Source of the DNA: Chthoniobacterales bacterium
GTDB lineage: Bacteria; Verrucomicrobiota; Verrucomicrobiia; Chthoniobacterales; DASVRZ01
Reading direction: 5' to 3'
Assembly (NCBI GenBank): GCA_039930045.1
Contig: JBDSQB010000014.1
Location: 102,403-166,402, forward strand
Length of the DNA stretch: 64,000 nt
The notes under the pieces were generated by a model. That model searched no databases. It was not told the origin of the DNA and worked only from the letters and a program-made list of their open reading frames with translations. Below, piece after piece: positions 27,349-35,437 of this stretch (position 1 is its first letter; every line of letters begins with the position of its first letter). The translations under genes and the position numbers were made by a program.

Positions 27349-27834
27349 ATGGACGACGAATTTAAGGATCTGCAAACCCTCCTCCGGCTCAAAAAATACG
27401 AGCAGCCTCCACAGGGCTTTGAGAGTTATGGCGAACGTTTCCTGAAGGAGTTTCATCGCCGCCAACGTTGGGAGGAGTCGCAAAAAACCGGTCTTGCCAC
27501 ACTCTGGGCGTCGGTCACCGGGTTCCTTGAGGAATTCACCGTTCCGCGCTATGCCTATGCGGCGGCACTGGCCGTTTTCGGAGCGGTCGCGCTGGGCATC
27601 AATGGCTTGCAGCCGGTCAATTCGGGAAACCAAGTCGTCGCAGCGGCTTCCATTTCACCACGAGTGGTTTCCGAGTCACACCGCGCTTTTGCGCTGAATT
27701 CGCCGCTCGATCTTTCCGAATTGGAAGTGCAGTCGCAAATGAACGCAGGCACTCGCGCCGCCAATGCCGACACTCAGCCACGCTACATTCTCGACAGCCG
27801 CCCGGCCAGTTACGACGCTTCCTTTAGCTTCTAG
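27349..27834 (+). CDS. Small single-pass membrane protein, putative anti-sigma factor
   Basis: A 161-residue protein starting 11 bases after the sigma factor gene. The cytoplasmic-looking N-terminus (MDDEFKDLQTLLRLKKYEQ followed by PPQGF, then a basic FLKEFHRRQR) is followed by one transmembrane segment (about residues 68-86) and a ~75-residue Ser/Ala-rich exterior. No zinc-binding HxxxCxxC anti-sigma motif is seen, and no significant fold is recognised. Gene order and topology make an anti-sigma role plausible, but this is inference. The C-terminus YDASFSF ends shortly before the HtrA-like gene. Confidence 0.75.
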   Translation: MDDEFKDLQTLLRLKKYEQPPQGFESYGERFLKEFHRRQRWEESQKTGLATLWASVTGFLEEFTVPRYAYAAALAVFGAVALGINGLQPVNSGNQVVAAASISPRVVSESHRAFALNSPLDLSELEVQSQMNAGTRAANADTQPRYILDSRPASYDASFSF

Positions 27835-27861
27835 ACGTCCCTCGTCTCCAGGCGTTTTCAG

Positions 27862-28890
27862 ATGTTTCCCCGCTTCCTACCCGCAGTTTCCATCGCTCTC
27901 TTAGTCGGATGGAATGCCCCGCAACTGCTGGCGGAGGAAAATGTCCTGTCCTCCATGACGGAGGCTGTGCAGACCGTTTTTCAAAATACCAAATCCGCCG
28001 TTGTGAAAATCCGCGCCAGCGACAAGCACGGTCGCTGCGTGGGCAGTGGATTTTTCATTGATCCCAACGGCACGATTTACACGACCTACGCTGTGGCTGG
28101 AGAGGCTGAAAACATCGTCGTGGAATCTGGCGACCACCAATACAATGCGACTCGTCTCGTGGCCGACGCGCGGAGTGGGATCGTGCTCCTAAAAGTGGAC
28201 GCGAGCACGCCATTTTTGCCGATTGGAAAATCTGCCGATCTCACCATTGCCTCACCCGTGGTCACTGTCGGCTACCCGATGGATCTCCCGATCACGCCGA
28301 TGCTGGGCTTCATCGGCGGCTTCGATCTGCAATATCTCCATCGCTATTTCACCACCACTCACATCCGCGCCAACGTCTCCGTCCAGCGCGGCGAAAGTGG
28401 CGCCCCGCTCATCAATACCCAGGGCGAGGTTGTCGGCATTCTCATCAGCGGACTCGACGGCGGTGCCGCTTGTTATGCGCTGCCCATCGAGGCGGCGGAA
28501 AAAATTCGCAGCGACTACGTTCGTTATGGCGAGGTGCGCCACGGCTGGATCGGAATCACGGTGGCACCCAGCGAGGTCGCGCATGAAGGCTCGCTCGCTG
28601 TGATCGACAACCTCGGCGAAGACACGCCCGCGGCTCATTCTGGAATCAAAAAAGGAGACACGCTCGTTCGCATCGGACACGTGGTTGTCAAGCGGCCCGA
28701 GGACGTTCTCAACGGCTCGTTTTTCCTCACCGCCGGAGAAAATACTCCCGTGGAAGTGGTCCGCGACGGCCAGCATTTGAGTTTCAATGTGCCCGCCGTG
28801 GAGCATCCCTTCAGCGATAAATCGCGCGCCGCCGGTGCGCTGACGAAGTCCGACTTGGGCGGAACTCTCAGCCTCACTTCCGGGCGCTAG
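27862..28890 (+). CDS. HtrA/DegP-like protein with lost catalytic His and Asp, plus PDZ domain
   Basis: A 342-residue exported protein: signal peptide (about 1-24, ending LLAEE), trypsin-like domain (about 40-215) and a PDZ domain (about 220-315; GWIGITVAPSEV, AAHSGIKKGDTLVRIGHVVV). In active HtrA proteases the triad lies in NNHVV, SDLAVLK and GNSGGPL. Here the matching segments are TYAVA (Ala77 for His), SGIVLLK (Gly106 for Asp) and GESGAPL (Ser179 kept). The fold text around them is intact (VGSGFFIDPNGTIY, VVTVGYPMDLP), so this looks like a maintained pseudoprotease, not a decayed gene. It is third in a unit with an ECF sigma factor and a membrane protein; a periplasmic sensing or chaperone role is inferred. 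Confidence 0.88.
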   Translation: MFPRFLPAVSIALLVGWNAPQLLAEENVLSSMTEAVQTVFQNTKSAVVKIRASDKHGRCVGSGFFIDPNGTIYTTYAVAGEAENIVVESGDHQYNATRLVADARSGIVLLKVDASTPFLPIGKSADLTIASPVVTVGYPMDLPITPMLGFIGGFDLQYLHRYFTTTHIRANVSVQRGESGAPLINTQGEVVGILISGLDGGAACYALPIEAAEKIRSDYVRYGEVRHGWIGITVAPSEVAHEGSLAVIDNLGEDTPAAHSGIKKGDTLVRIGHVVVKRPEDVLNGSFFLTAGENTPVEVVRDGQHLSFNVPAVEHPFSDKSRAAGALTKSDLGGTLSLTSGR

Positions 28891-30164
28891 ATTTCCATGA
28901 GCGATCCGAAGTCCGGATCGAAGAGTCGTTTGTAAGTCCGAATGGCGAACCCATCGGTCATGCCCGCGAGATAATCGCACATCAGGCGGACGCGTTTTGG
29001 AGGCTGAGCTTCTTCTAACAATGCCTTCTCCACCGCCGCCGGGAACAGGGAAAAATCCACCGACTTCGGTTCCACTGCAAAAGCTAGAAACGCCTCGAAG
29101 ACGCGCTCGATAATGCGGTCGCCCTTGTGCTCCAACTGGCGCAACTGCGGACTCCAGAAAACTAGTTCCCGCGCCACTTGTTTGTAAAATTCCGCCTCCT
29201 CTCGCACTGTCGCATCCACGACCAAGCGAAAGGCGTGGCGGTTGGTGAGATCGCTTAAAAAGCCATCGGATTTCACCAGATGAACCGAATGAATATACTC
29301 GCCCACTTTTTTGCCGAAGATCGGCTCGGGACGGCGCGACTTGATGACGCCTAGTAAAATCTCCAGCGCATTCGCCTCGATAAGACTCAAACTCCGCTGC
29401 TTGGCCCAGGCCTCGACCATTTCCAGCCGGAGAAATCCGCCGTTGATGCAATCGACCAAATCATTCAGCGAATACGCGGTGTCGTCGGCCCAATCCATGA
29501 TCTGGCATTCGATGCTGCGGAGGCCGTTGCGCACCTTGCCCGGCTTCAACTCATCCGGCCACGACTGCCCGCCGACGACCCAGGTGAGCAACTCCGCGTC
29601 GTCATCGTAGAGGTAGTGGTTTCTTGCGCCGCCCGCCTCGGAAAAGAGTGTCTTGTATTTCAGAATGCCATCGACAAAAGCTCGAGTCGGATTCAACCCG
29701 CGCCGACCCGAGTCGCCGCTGTAAATCGTCCGCGCAATCATCCGCAGACTTTGCGCATTTCCCTCAAACCCGCCGAAACCGCTCGACATCAGGCGGTGCA
29801 ACGTCCGCTCCCCCGCGTGGCCAAAGGGCGGATGCCCCAGATCGTGCGCCAGACAGCCGGCCTCCACGAGATCGGGATCGATGAAAAAATCGTCGCTCAG
29901 CGGCTCGCCTTTTCGTTTCAAAAACTGACAGATCGAACGCCCAATCTGCGCCACCTCGATGGAGTGCGTCAGCCGGGTTCGATAGAAATCGTACTCGCCT
30001 GAAAGGAACACTTGAGTCTTCGCCTGGAGCCGTCGAAAAGCCGCCGTATAGATCACGCGATCCCGCTCCACCTCGAACGGACTTCGATAGGAATCTTCCA
30101 GTCCCGGCCCGCTAATTAGCTCGGTGTCGAAGGCCGAATAAAACGTGTTCACGAGCCGCAGCAT
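28887..30164 (-). CDS. dgt: dGTPase-like deoxynucleoside triphosphate triphosphohydrolase
   Basis: HD-superfamily enzyme predicted to split dNTPs into deoxynucleoside and triphosphate. The 425-residue product has RSPFEVERDRVIYTAAFRRL and LQAKTQVFL near the N-terminus, the metal-binding RTRLTHSIEVAQIGR and GCLAHDLGHPPFGHAGE (H...HD), GFEGNAQSLRM and the later MDWADDTAYSLNDLVD, all diagnostic of the dGTPase family. Length falls in the range of the shorter, dGTPase-like type. It converges with the pseudo-HtrA gene (4-nt overlap). The ATG is at 30164. Confidence 0.92.
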   Translation of the reverse strand: MLRLVNTFYSAFDTELISGPGLEDSYRSPFEVERDRVIYTAAFRRLQAKTQVFLSGEYDFYRTRLTHSIEVAQIGRSICQFLKRKGEPLSDDFFIDPDLVEAGCLAHDLGHPPFGHAGERTLHRLMSSGFGGFEGNAQSLRMIARTIYSGDSGRRGLNPTRAFVDGILKYKTLFSEAGGARNHYLYDDDAELLTWVVGGQSWPDELKPGKVRNGLRSIECQIMDWADDTAYSLNDLVDCINGGFLRLEMVEAWAKQRSLSLIEANALEILLGVIKSRRPEPIFGKKVGEYIHSVHLVKSDGFLSDLTNRHAFRLVVDATVREEAEFYKQVARELVFWSPQLRQLEHKGDRIIERVFEAFLAFAVEPKSVDFSLFPAAVEKALLEEAQPPKRVRLMCDYLAGMTDGFAIRTYKRLFDPDFGSLMEI

Positions 30165-30220
30165 AGCTCAGGCGGATTTCGCCAGAAGCAAAAAAGTTTG
30201 CCCCCATCCAGACGAACGAG

Positions 30221-31300
30221 TTGAATCCAAATGTGGAACTTCAAACCCTCGCCGCCCTCAAATCCTCCGCCGACGCGCAGCCGGTGCAAGGCCTTGTGCA
30301 TGTGCAACTCGAGTCGGTTTGCAACAAGCTCACCCGCGACGGAAAACCATTTTTAGAAATGCAATTTCTCGACGCCACCGCGTCCATCACGCTGCGGGTG
30401 TGGAGCGATCATCCCGAGTATGCCAGCTACTCGATGTTAGAAGCCGCGGAGTTTCATGAGCTTGCGGGCGAGTTCTATCGCAATGGCAGTTTCGGAGTCG
30501 ATGTTAGGAAATACTACTTGCGCCCGCTGGATGACGCCGAGCGCGATGCCCTGCTGGCCGGTCCGGCGGAACTTCAGGAGAAACAAGGCGCGGACTATGC
30601 GGAGATTTTGCGATTGATAGAAACCATCACCGATCCCCGTCTGCTAACCATTTGCCAAACTTTTATTGCCGATCTAGGGCCGCGCTTTTGCCGGAGTGCC
30701 GGGGCACGTTTTGTGCATCACGCGCGACGCGGCGGACTCGTCGAGCACACAGCGCAAATGATGCGGACCGCCGATGTGGTCCAAACAATTTATCCCTATC
30801 TCAACCGCGACCTTTTGTTAGCTGGGACACTGCTGCACGACATCGGCAAGCTCTGGGAAAATCATGTGCCCGAGAACGGCTTCGGCATCAGCCTGGACGA
30901 ACGCGGCGAATTGTTAGGTCACATCACGATCGGAGCCGAGCTGGTCAATTCTCTGTGGCGCAAAATGCAGCTGCAACTGGAGGAATGGACAATGTTAGAA
31001 CCGGCCAGCGAGCAGGTGCGCCTGCATCTATTGCACCTCGTGGCGTCGCATCACGGTTCGCACGAATTTGGCTCGCCTGTCGTTCCGAAAACACCGGAGG
31101 CGATCGCGTTGAACATGATCGATAACCTCGACGCCAAGCTGGAAATTTTCTCGCAGGGTTACAAGACGCTGCCGCTGCTAACACCGCACATTCACGACAA
31201 GGTGCGTCCGCTGAATCATCACCTGATTCGCCCGCTACCTAGCCATGTCCCGCCAGTTGCGGCGGAGGAAGACCAGGTTCCCGCATCTGACGAAGAGTAA
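30221..31300 (+). CDS. HD-domain 3'-5' exoribonuclease, YhaM-like
   Basis: A 359-residue protein with an N-terminal OB-fold nucleic-acid-binding domain (about 18-105; VCNKLTRDGKPFLEMQFLD) and a C-terminal HD domain (about 165-320; HHARRGGLVEHTAQMM, LLLAGTLLHDIGKLWE, VASHHGSHEFGSPVVPKTPEA), the YhaM architecture of 3'-5' exoribonucleases. The start is a TTG at 30221; the next in-frame ATG is about 45 codons downstream and would cut the OB fold. A C-terminal acidic tail overlaps the 3' end of gluQRS by 62 bases, tail to tail. It contains many GTTAG/CTAAC words. Confidence 0.85.
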   Translation: MNPNVELQTLAALKSSADAQPVQGLVHVQLESVCNKLTRDGKPFLEMQFLDATASITLRVWSDHPEYASYSMLEAAEFHELAGEFYRNGSFGVDVRKYYLRPLDDAERDALLAGPAELQEKQGADYAEILRLIETITDPRLLTICQTFIADLGPRFCRSAGARFVHHARRGGLVEHTAQMMRTADVVQTIYPYLNRDLLLAGTLLHDIGKLWENHVPENGFGISLDERGELLGHITIGAELVNSLWRKMQLQLEEWTMLEPASEQVRLHLLHLVASHHGSHEFGSPVVPKTPEAIALNMIDNLDAKLEIFSQGYKTLPLLTPHIHDKVRPLNHHLIRPLPSHVPPVAAEEDQVPASDEE

Positions 31301-32054
31301 ACGCACCGCTGCGCTTCGCCAGGCGACTTCCATTCGTATCCAGAACGAGTGGAGTATGATAAAAATCAGGCGGTGTTAGCCCTAGCGCGCGATAGACGAG
31401 CAACTGGCGAAAGGTCGATCTAACCAAGTCTTCACCGCGCACCACTTCGGTGATCTGCATCGCGGCGTCGTCCACCACGACTGCTAGCTCGTAAGCCGGA
31501 ACGCCGTCTTTTCTCCAGACGAGAAAATCGCCGAAGTCGCGACCAGCCGCGGCGGTTTGTAAACCGAGTCGTCCGTCGCGAAAGCCGATTTCCTCGCCAT
31601 CAGGAACACGGAAGCGCCAGTTGCATGGCTCGTCGATGTTAGTCAGCGTCCGATGCCTGCAAGTGCCGGGATAAATCGGCTCCTCCTCATGCGGTGCGCC
31701 CGCTGCGGTGAGCACGTCCTTGCGCGAGCAAAAGCATGGATAGATCGCGCCAGCTTCTAACAAAGCTTTCCACGCGCCTGAGTAGTCACGCCGGCTCTGG
31801 TAAATGGGTGCGCCATCCCATTGCAACCCGCACCAGCGCAAATCTTCTAACATCGCCGCGACATACTCCGGCTTGCAACGAGTTTGATCCAAATCTTCCA
31901 CGCGCAAAAGCAGTTCACCTTTCTGCTCGCGTGCTCGTTGTTGCGCTACTAGAAACGTCCTCGCGTGCCCTAGATGCAAGTAACCCGTGGGCGAGGGGGC
32001 CAGCCGTCCGCGATAGTTAGCAGCTATATTATGAGCGGCGGGCGCGGAGTTCAT
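31239..32054 (-). CDS. gluQ: Glutamyl-Q tRNA(Asp) synthetase
   Basis: Truncated GluRS paralogue that attaches glutamate to the queuosine base at position 34 of tRNA-Asp. The 271-residue product is the catalytic core only, as expected: YRGRLAPSPTGYLHLGHART (HIGH-like), LLRVEDLDQTR, the zinc-site cysteines in YPCFCSRKDV and YPGTCRH, VVDDAAMQITEVVRGEDLV and the KMSKS-like RLAKRSG. The last ~20 residues run into the opposite-strand YhaM-like gene (62-nt overlap). Its ATG at 32054 overlaps the vapC stop by 4 nt, so it is probably co-transcribed with vapBC upstream. Confidence 0.92.
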   Translation of the reverse strand: MNSAPAAHNIAANYRGRLAPSPTGYLHLGHARTFLVAQQRAREQKGELLLRVEDLDQTRCKPEYVAAMLEDLRWCGLQWDGAPIYQSRRDYSGAWKALLEAGAIYPCFCSRKDVLTAAGAPHEEEPIYPGTCRHRTLTNIDEPCNWRFRVPDGEEIGFRDGRLGLQTAAAGRDFGDFLVWRKDGVPAYELAVVVDDAAMQITEVVRGEDLVRSTFRQLLVYRALGLTPPDFYHTPLVLDTNGSRLAKRSGAFTLRQMREPGLPPPQLAGHG

Positions 32055-32470
32055 CCGTCATTCACAAAACGTCCGCCGGGCCCGGGAATGTAAAGTTGCA
32101 GAAAGCCTTTGTCGGCCATCTCGCGGAAATGTTTGTCCTGCGCATAGACGCGGTAGCCGCGCCTCGAGGCGATGCCCGCGATCATGGCGTCCACCCACGG
32201 CACGGTGATTCCCGCCGCTCGGAGACGTTGATAAAATTGCGCCGTTTGCTCCCAAAGCCGTTCCGATTCCGGGATGTAAGGAATGAGATCGAACAGCTCC
32301 AGGATGCGGTCCTCCTCGCTTTTCCGGGCGCCGCCGAGCACTTCCATTTTCACTGGGCCGCAAAGGACAGCAGCAAATTCCGAAGCGAGATTTTCCACCG
32401 CCAGACTCACTGCCATGTCGCCGTGGGACCGGAAAAGCTCAATCCAAACCGATGAATCCACGAGAATCAT
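32051..32470 (-). CDS. vapC: VapC-family PIN-domain toxin
   Basis: Predicted Mg-dependent endoribonuclease toxin of a type II system. The 139-residue PIN domain starts MILVDSSVWIELF with the first catalytic Asp (Asp5); further acidic positions are Glu43 in KMEVLGG, the Asp of PWVDAMIAGIA (about 92) and the Asp of YAQDKHF (about 110). All four expected acids are present, so the toxin looks intact. It follows the antitoxin by 9 bases and overlaps gluQRS by 4 nt. Confidence 0.9.
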   Translation of the reverse strand: MILVDSSVWIELFRSHGDMAVSLAVENLASEFAAVLCGPVKMEVLGGARKSEEDRILELFDLIPYIPESERLWEQTAQFYQRLRAAGITVPWVDAMIAGIASRRGYRVYAQDKHFREMADKGFLQLYIPGPGGRFVNDG

Positions 32471-32479
32471 CGGAATGGA

Positions 32480-32743
32480 TCAAGCTTTCGGGAATTTCTT
32501 CGCGACCTCACGATAACTCACCGGCCGCCGCAGCGGAATAGGGTCGGCGGTCTCCTCCAGCTCGTCGTTGGTCTGGCCATAATTCAGGGGATCCTCCCGG
32601 AGGGCACGAATCATCGCGACGGCTTTCTGACGTTTCGTAAACATCTCGGCGGCCTTTGCGATGGCGGCGCTCATTTTCCGTTCACCGGTCATTGCCATGA
32701 TCTCTTCGACGACTTTGTCATCCATTTCGACGCTGATTCTCAT
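32480..32743 (-). CDS. vapB: VapB-family antitoxin
   Basis: An 87-residue protein immediately upstream of vapC. The N-terminus MRISVEMDDKVVEEIMAMTG looks like the ribbon-helix-helix DNA-binding part of DUF2191/VapB antitoxins, followed by a helical, charged C-terminal part (TNDELEETADPIPLRRPVSY) that would wrap around the toxin. The frame is open for 40 codons upstream but MRISVEM fits the family. The unit probably represses its own promoter within the 142-bp gap shared with the divergent SDR gene. Confidence 0.82.
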   Translation of the reverse strand: MRISVEMDDKVVEEIMAMTGERKMSAAIAKAAEMFTKRQKAVAMIRALREDPLNYGQTNDELEETADPIPLRRPVSYREVAKKFPKA

Positions 32744-32885
32744 GCCGTAGTTTCCCGCACTTTGCAGCAGACGCAACTGAAAATGATGTAATCCTAGGCT
32801 CATTTCAAAATTACAGCCGCAGCCGCTAGTATGTAACAGCGAATTTTTAATTCCAAAAGGCAACGTCCCGGTTCATCGTGGCTCC

Positions 32886-33701
32886 ATGGAATATTTTAAC
32901 GACTGCACCGTCCTCATCACTGGTGCATCCTCGGGCATCGGTCGTGAATTTGCCCTGCAACTCGCGCCATTTGCCTCGAATATCATCATCGCCGCACGCC
33001 GCATCGACCGGCTGGAGGCGCTCAAATCGGAAATCGCCGAGTTGCATCCAGAGACAAATGTTTTCACCTACGGAATCGATCTCGCCAATGGAGCCGATGC
33101 AGACACTTTCCTGGCCTGGCTCGATGACAGTGGATTGAAAGTGGATTTACTCATCAACAACGCCGGCCTCGGGGATCACGGACCTTTCGCCGATTCGAAT
33201 TGGACTCGCATCGAGCAGATGCTGGCCGTGAACATTTCCACACTCACCAAGCTCACCCACGCGCTCCTGCCGCAAATGCTGCGGAGTGGCGAAGGCGCGA
33301 TCTTGAACGTGAGTTCCGTGGCGAGCCTCATGCCAGTGCCGCACCTGAATGTCTATGCCGCGACGAAGGCATATGTGACTAGTTTTTCCGAGGGTTTGCG
33401 GGCAGAATTGCGCGGGACTAACATCAGCGTGACGGCGCTTTGTCCGGGGCCGGTGCCCACCGAGTTTGGCAAGCAGGCGACGCGGCTTGGGGAGAATGAA
33501 AAATTTGACATGAGCACACCCGGTTTTCTCTCCGTGGATGCGGCCACAGTGGCGCGCGCGGGGTTAAAGGCAGTGGCTGCGGATCGGGCTCGCGTGGTGC
33601 CCGGTGTCGTCATGTGTGTCGCGGCGCTTTTACTAACCATCATCCCGATCTTTCTCATCCGCCCATTTCTGAGTTTGAGCGGATTGAAGCAACGCAAATA
33701 A
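32886..33701 (+). CDS. Short-chain dehydrogenase/reductase
   Basis: Classical SDR oxidoreductase of 271 residues, probably NADP-dependent because Arg residues follow the second strand (AARRIDRLE). Seen: cofactor motif GASSGIG (13-19), LLINNAGLGDHGPF, the catalytic Ser in LNVSSVASLM and YAATKAY (Tyr-x3-Lys), and CPGPVPTEF. A hydrophobic C-terminal segment (about residues 240-262) may anchor it to the membrane, as in SDRs of the DltE/HSD-like type. The substrate is unknown. The gene for a TMEM14-like protein follows 4 bases later. Confidence 0.9.
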   Translation: MEYFNDCTVLITGASSGIGREFALQLAPFASNIIIAARRIDRLEALKSEIAELHPETNVFTYGIDLANGADADTFLAWLDDSGLKVDLLINNAGLGDHGPFADSNWTRIEQMLAVNISTLTKLTHALLPQMLRSGEGAILNVSSVASLMPVPHLNVYAATKAYVTSFSEGLRAELRGTNISVTALCPGPVPTEFGKQATRLGENEKFDMSTPGFLSVDAATVARAGLKAVAADRARVVPGVVMCVAALLLTIIPIFLIRPFLSLSGLKQRK

Positions 33702-33705
33702 ACCA

Positions 33706-34035
33706 ATGAACTACCTGTCTCTCGCTACGATCTTTTACTTTATTTTCGCCACGCTGACGCAGGTTGGCGGCGTCATAGGTTTCATCAAGGCGAAGAGCCG
33801 CGCCTCGCTCATCGCGGGTCTGATTTCCGGCGCGCTGCTGGACTTGGCAGGCATCATGTTAGTCGTTCGACCGGAGCGTCCGCAGATTGGACTGGGACTC
33901 GGATTGGTGGTCACGCTTTTATTGTTAGGAAGATTCGCTCCGGCGTTCTTTCGGACCAAGAAATTCATGCCTGCGGGAATGATTTTCTTCCTAGGTTTGA
34001 TTAGCCTTGCGCTGACGATTGCGGCGTTTATCTAA
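33706..34035 (+). CDS. TMEM14-family membrane protein
   Basis: A 109-residue membrane protein with four hydrophobic segments, matching the TMEM14/UPF0136 family: TQVGGVIGFIKAKSRASLIAG is the family's G-G-x-x-G-(F/Y)-x-K-x-x-S-x-x-S signature. Eukaryotic members include TMEM14A/C; bacterial function is unknown. Start is 4 bases after the SDR stop, and its stop codon lies inside one of the CTAACATC words. Confidence 0.82.
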   Translation: MNYLSLATIFYFIFATLTQVGGVIGFIKAKSRASLIAGLISGALLDLAGIMLVVRPERPQIGLGLGLVVTLLLLGRFAPAFFRTKKFMPAGMIFFLGLISLALTIAAFI

Positions 34036-34048
34036 CATCCGCTCCGGC

Positions 34049-35392
34049 ATGAAGTTTTTTCGGCGAGTTCTAGGGCTGAGTTTGATTGTTCTCGGACTGG
34101 TGGCTTGTCCTCGGCAGCCGGAACATTCGACTGCAACTCCGACCCCGGTGGTGCCTGCGGAAACGCCAGAGCCGAGTCCGACTCCCATCACGACAACCAC
34201 GCCAGTTCCGGCACCGACGGCCTTGCCCGAGATGTTTGTTCCGCGCCGTTCCTACGATACTTCGCGGCTTTTCAATGGACTAAAAATCTACAGCCACCTG
34301 CAGAGTCTTCCCGGTGGAATCGCCCCGGTGGAACGCACGCTGGATGAAAGTTTCTCCGTGGACATTTCACTGAAAGTCAAAGTGCCGTCGGCGATGGCGA
34401 CGGTGGAGGATTTTACCGTGGCAAATCCTAACATCCTGAAGGCGCTCCCGATGTTAGGAGACTTGCTCGTGAGCAGCCGCGTCTCGCCCTACTATCACGG
34501 CTTGTATGCGTTGAAAGTGAAGTCGCTTCAGCAGGATTTGCGAAACTTGAACGAGATTCTTTCGCGACACAATTTCTACGATTGCGGGACGGTGCTGGAA
34601 CTAACGAATCCTAACACGAAACGCCGCGCACTTCTGCTCCAGGCCGACATGGATGTGGTGGCCGACGGATCAGACTCCGATCGCTTTCTGGAAGTGGACG
34701 GAACGAGCATGCACTACCAGCCGTTCACAAGTTATCGCTGGCCGAAACTAACCAAAACGCCCAGTCAGTTTCTGGCGGGTCGCGAGGCGAGCATTTCCGC
34801 TGCGCAGACAGAACTGCAAAACCCCGGAGTGGCAGCGGAACGTGCCCGGACTTTGCGCAACTCCATTGCGACTAACAAACTGGAAGCCGCCGACTTGCAG
34901 ACGTTTAGTTTTCTTATTTCCAAGGCTGATCCATTTATCGTTTTGCCGGGCTTCATGCTGCGCGACAAATCGCTGCCGTTCAACCCGCGCATCGGCGATT
35001 ATGCGGCGGTCATTTACGGATCAAAAATCTATCCCGCGATCTTCGGTGATGTGGGGCCTTCCGTGAAAGTCGGCGAGGCTTCGCTGCGGCTGGCAACGGC
35101 CTTGAATGTGAAGTCCAATGCGGCAAACCGACCGACTAACAATCTCGATGTTAGCTATCTGATTTTTCCGCAGACGGCCGATGCTACACCAGCTCCGCCC
35201 GACTACGAAAAATGGCGGACGCGCTGCGTGGATTTGCTCGCCGAACTGGGTGCGACTAACATCCCGGTCGAGCACTGGGAAAACATCCTCCCGCCGATGC
35301 CGACTCCGACGCCAAGCCCGACGCCATCGCCTGATCCGGCGGTCGCGATTCCGACGCCGAAAGCGCTGGAAACGCCTTCGCCGACGCCTTGA
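34049..35392 (+). CDS. Lipoprotein with GH75-type (chitosanase-like) domain
   Basis: A 447-residue predicted lipoprotein: signal peptide with lipobox LVAC (Cys about residue 20), a Thr/Pro-rich linker of TPTP type (about 25-60), a globular domain (about 65-415) and a second Pro-rich tail with PTPTPSPTPSP. LLQADMDVVADGSDSDRF, YQPFTSYRWP, ADPFIVLPGFML, FNPRIGDYAAVIYGSKIYPAIFGDVGP and KVGEASLRLATALN recall GH75 chitosanases found in fungi and bacteria. Activity is not shown; I rate the family moderately sure. The start at 34049 gives the signal peptide; the frame is open 10 codons upstream. It is very rich in CTAAC words. Confidence 0.65.
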   Translation: MKFFRRVLGLSLIVLGLVACPRQPEHSTATPTPVVPAETPEPSPTPITTTTPVPAPTALPEMFVPRRSYDTSRLFNGLKIYSHLQSLPGGIAPVERTLDESFSVDISLKVKVPSAMATVEDFTVANPNILKALPMLGDLLVSSRVSPYYHGLYALKVKSLQQDLRNLNEILSRHNFYDCGTVLELTNPNTKRRALLLQADMDVVADGSDSDRFLEVDGTSMHYQPFTSYRWPKLTKTPSQFLAGREASISAAQTELQNPGVAAERARTLRNSIATNKLEAADLQTFSFLISKADPFIVLPGFMLRDKSLPFNPRIGDYAAVIYGSKIYPAIFGDVGPSVKVGEASLRLATALNVKSNAANRPTNNLDVSYLIFPQTADATPAPPDYEKWRTRCVDLLAELGATNIPVEHWENILPPMPTPTPSPTPSPDPAVAIPTPKALETPSPTP

Positions 35393-35437
35393 TCTAACGG
35401 CGTGACAATTTTCCCCGAATCGCGATAACTTGCGGCC

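Larger units (their letters stand above)
30433..35263. repeat. Dispersed octamer cluster CTAACATC/GATGTTAG
   Basis: Ten copies of CTAACATC (or its reverse complement GATGTTAG) lie in 4.8 kb, at 30433, 30500, 31635, 31847, 33418, 34032, 34428, 34450, 35147 and 35256; only two more were found in the other 59 kb (779 and 41745). The core CTAAC/GTTAG occurs 29 times between 29.0 and 35.4 kb against about 28 times in the rest (hand count). Copies lie in both orientations, in genes on both strands and in three codon contexts (Met-Leu, Asp-Val-Ser/Arg, Thr/Pro-Asn-Ile), and one spans a stop codon. The signal is therefore at DNA level. The vapBC stretch (32.05-33.4 kb) has none. Confidence 0.6.
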
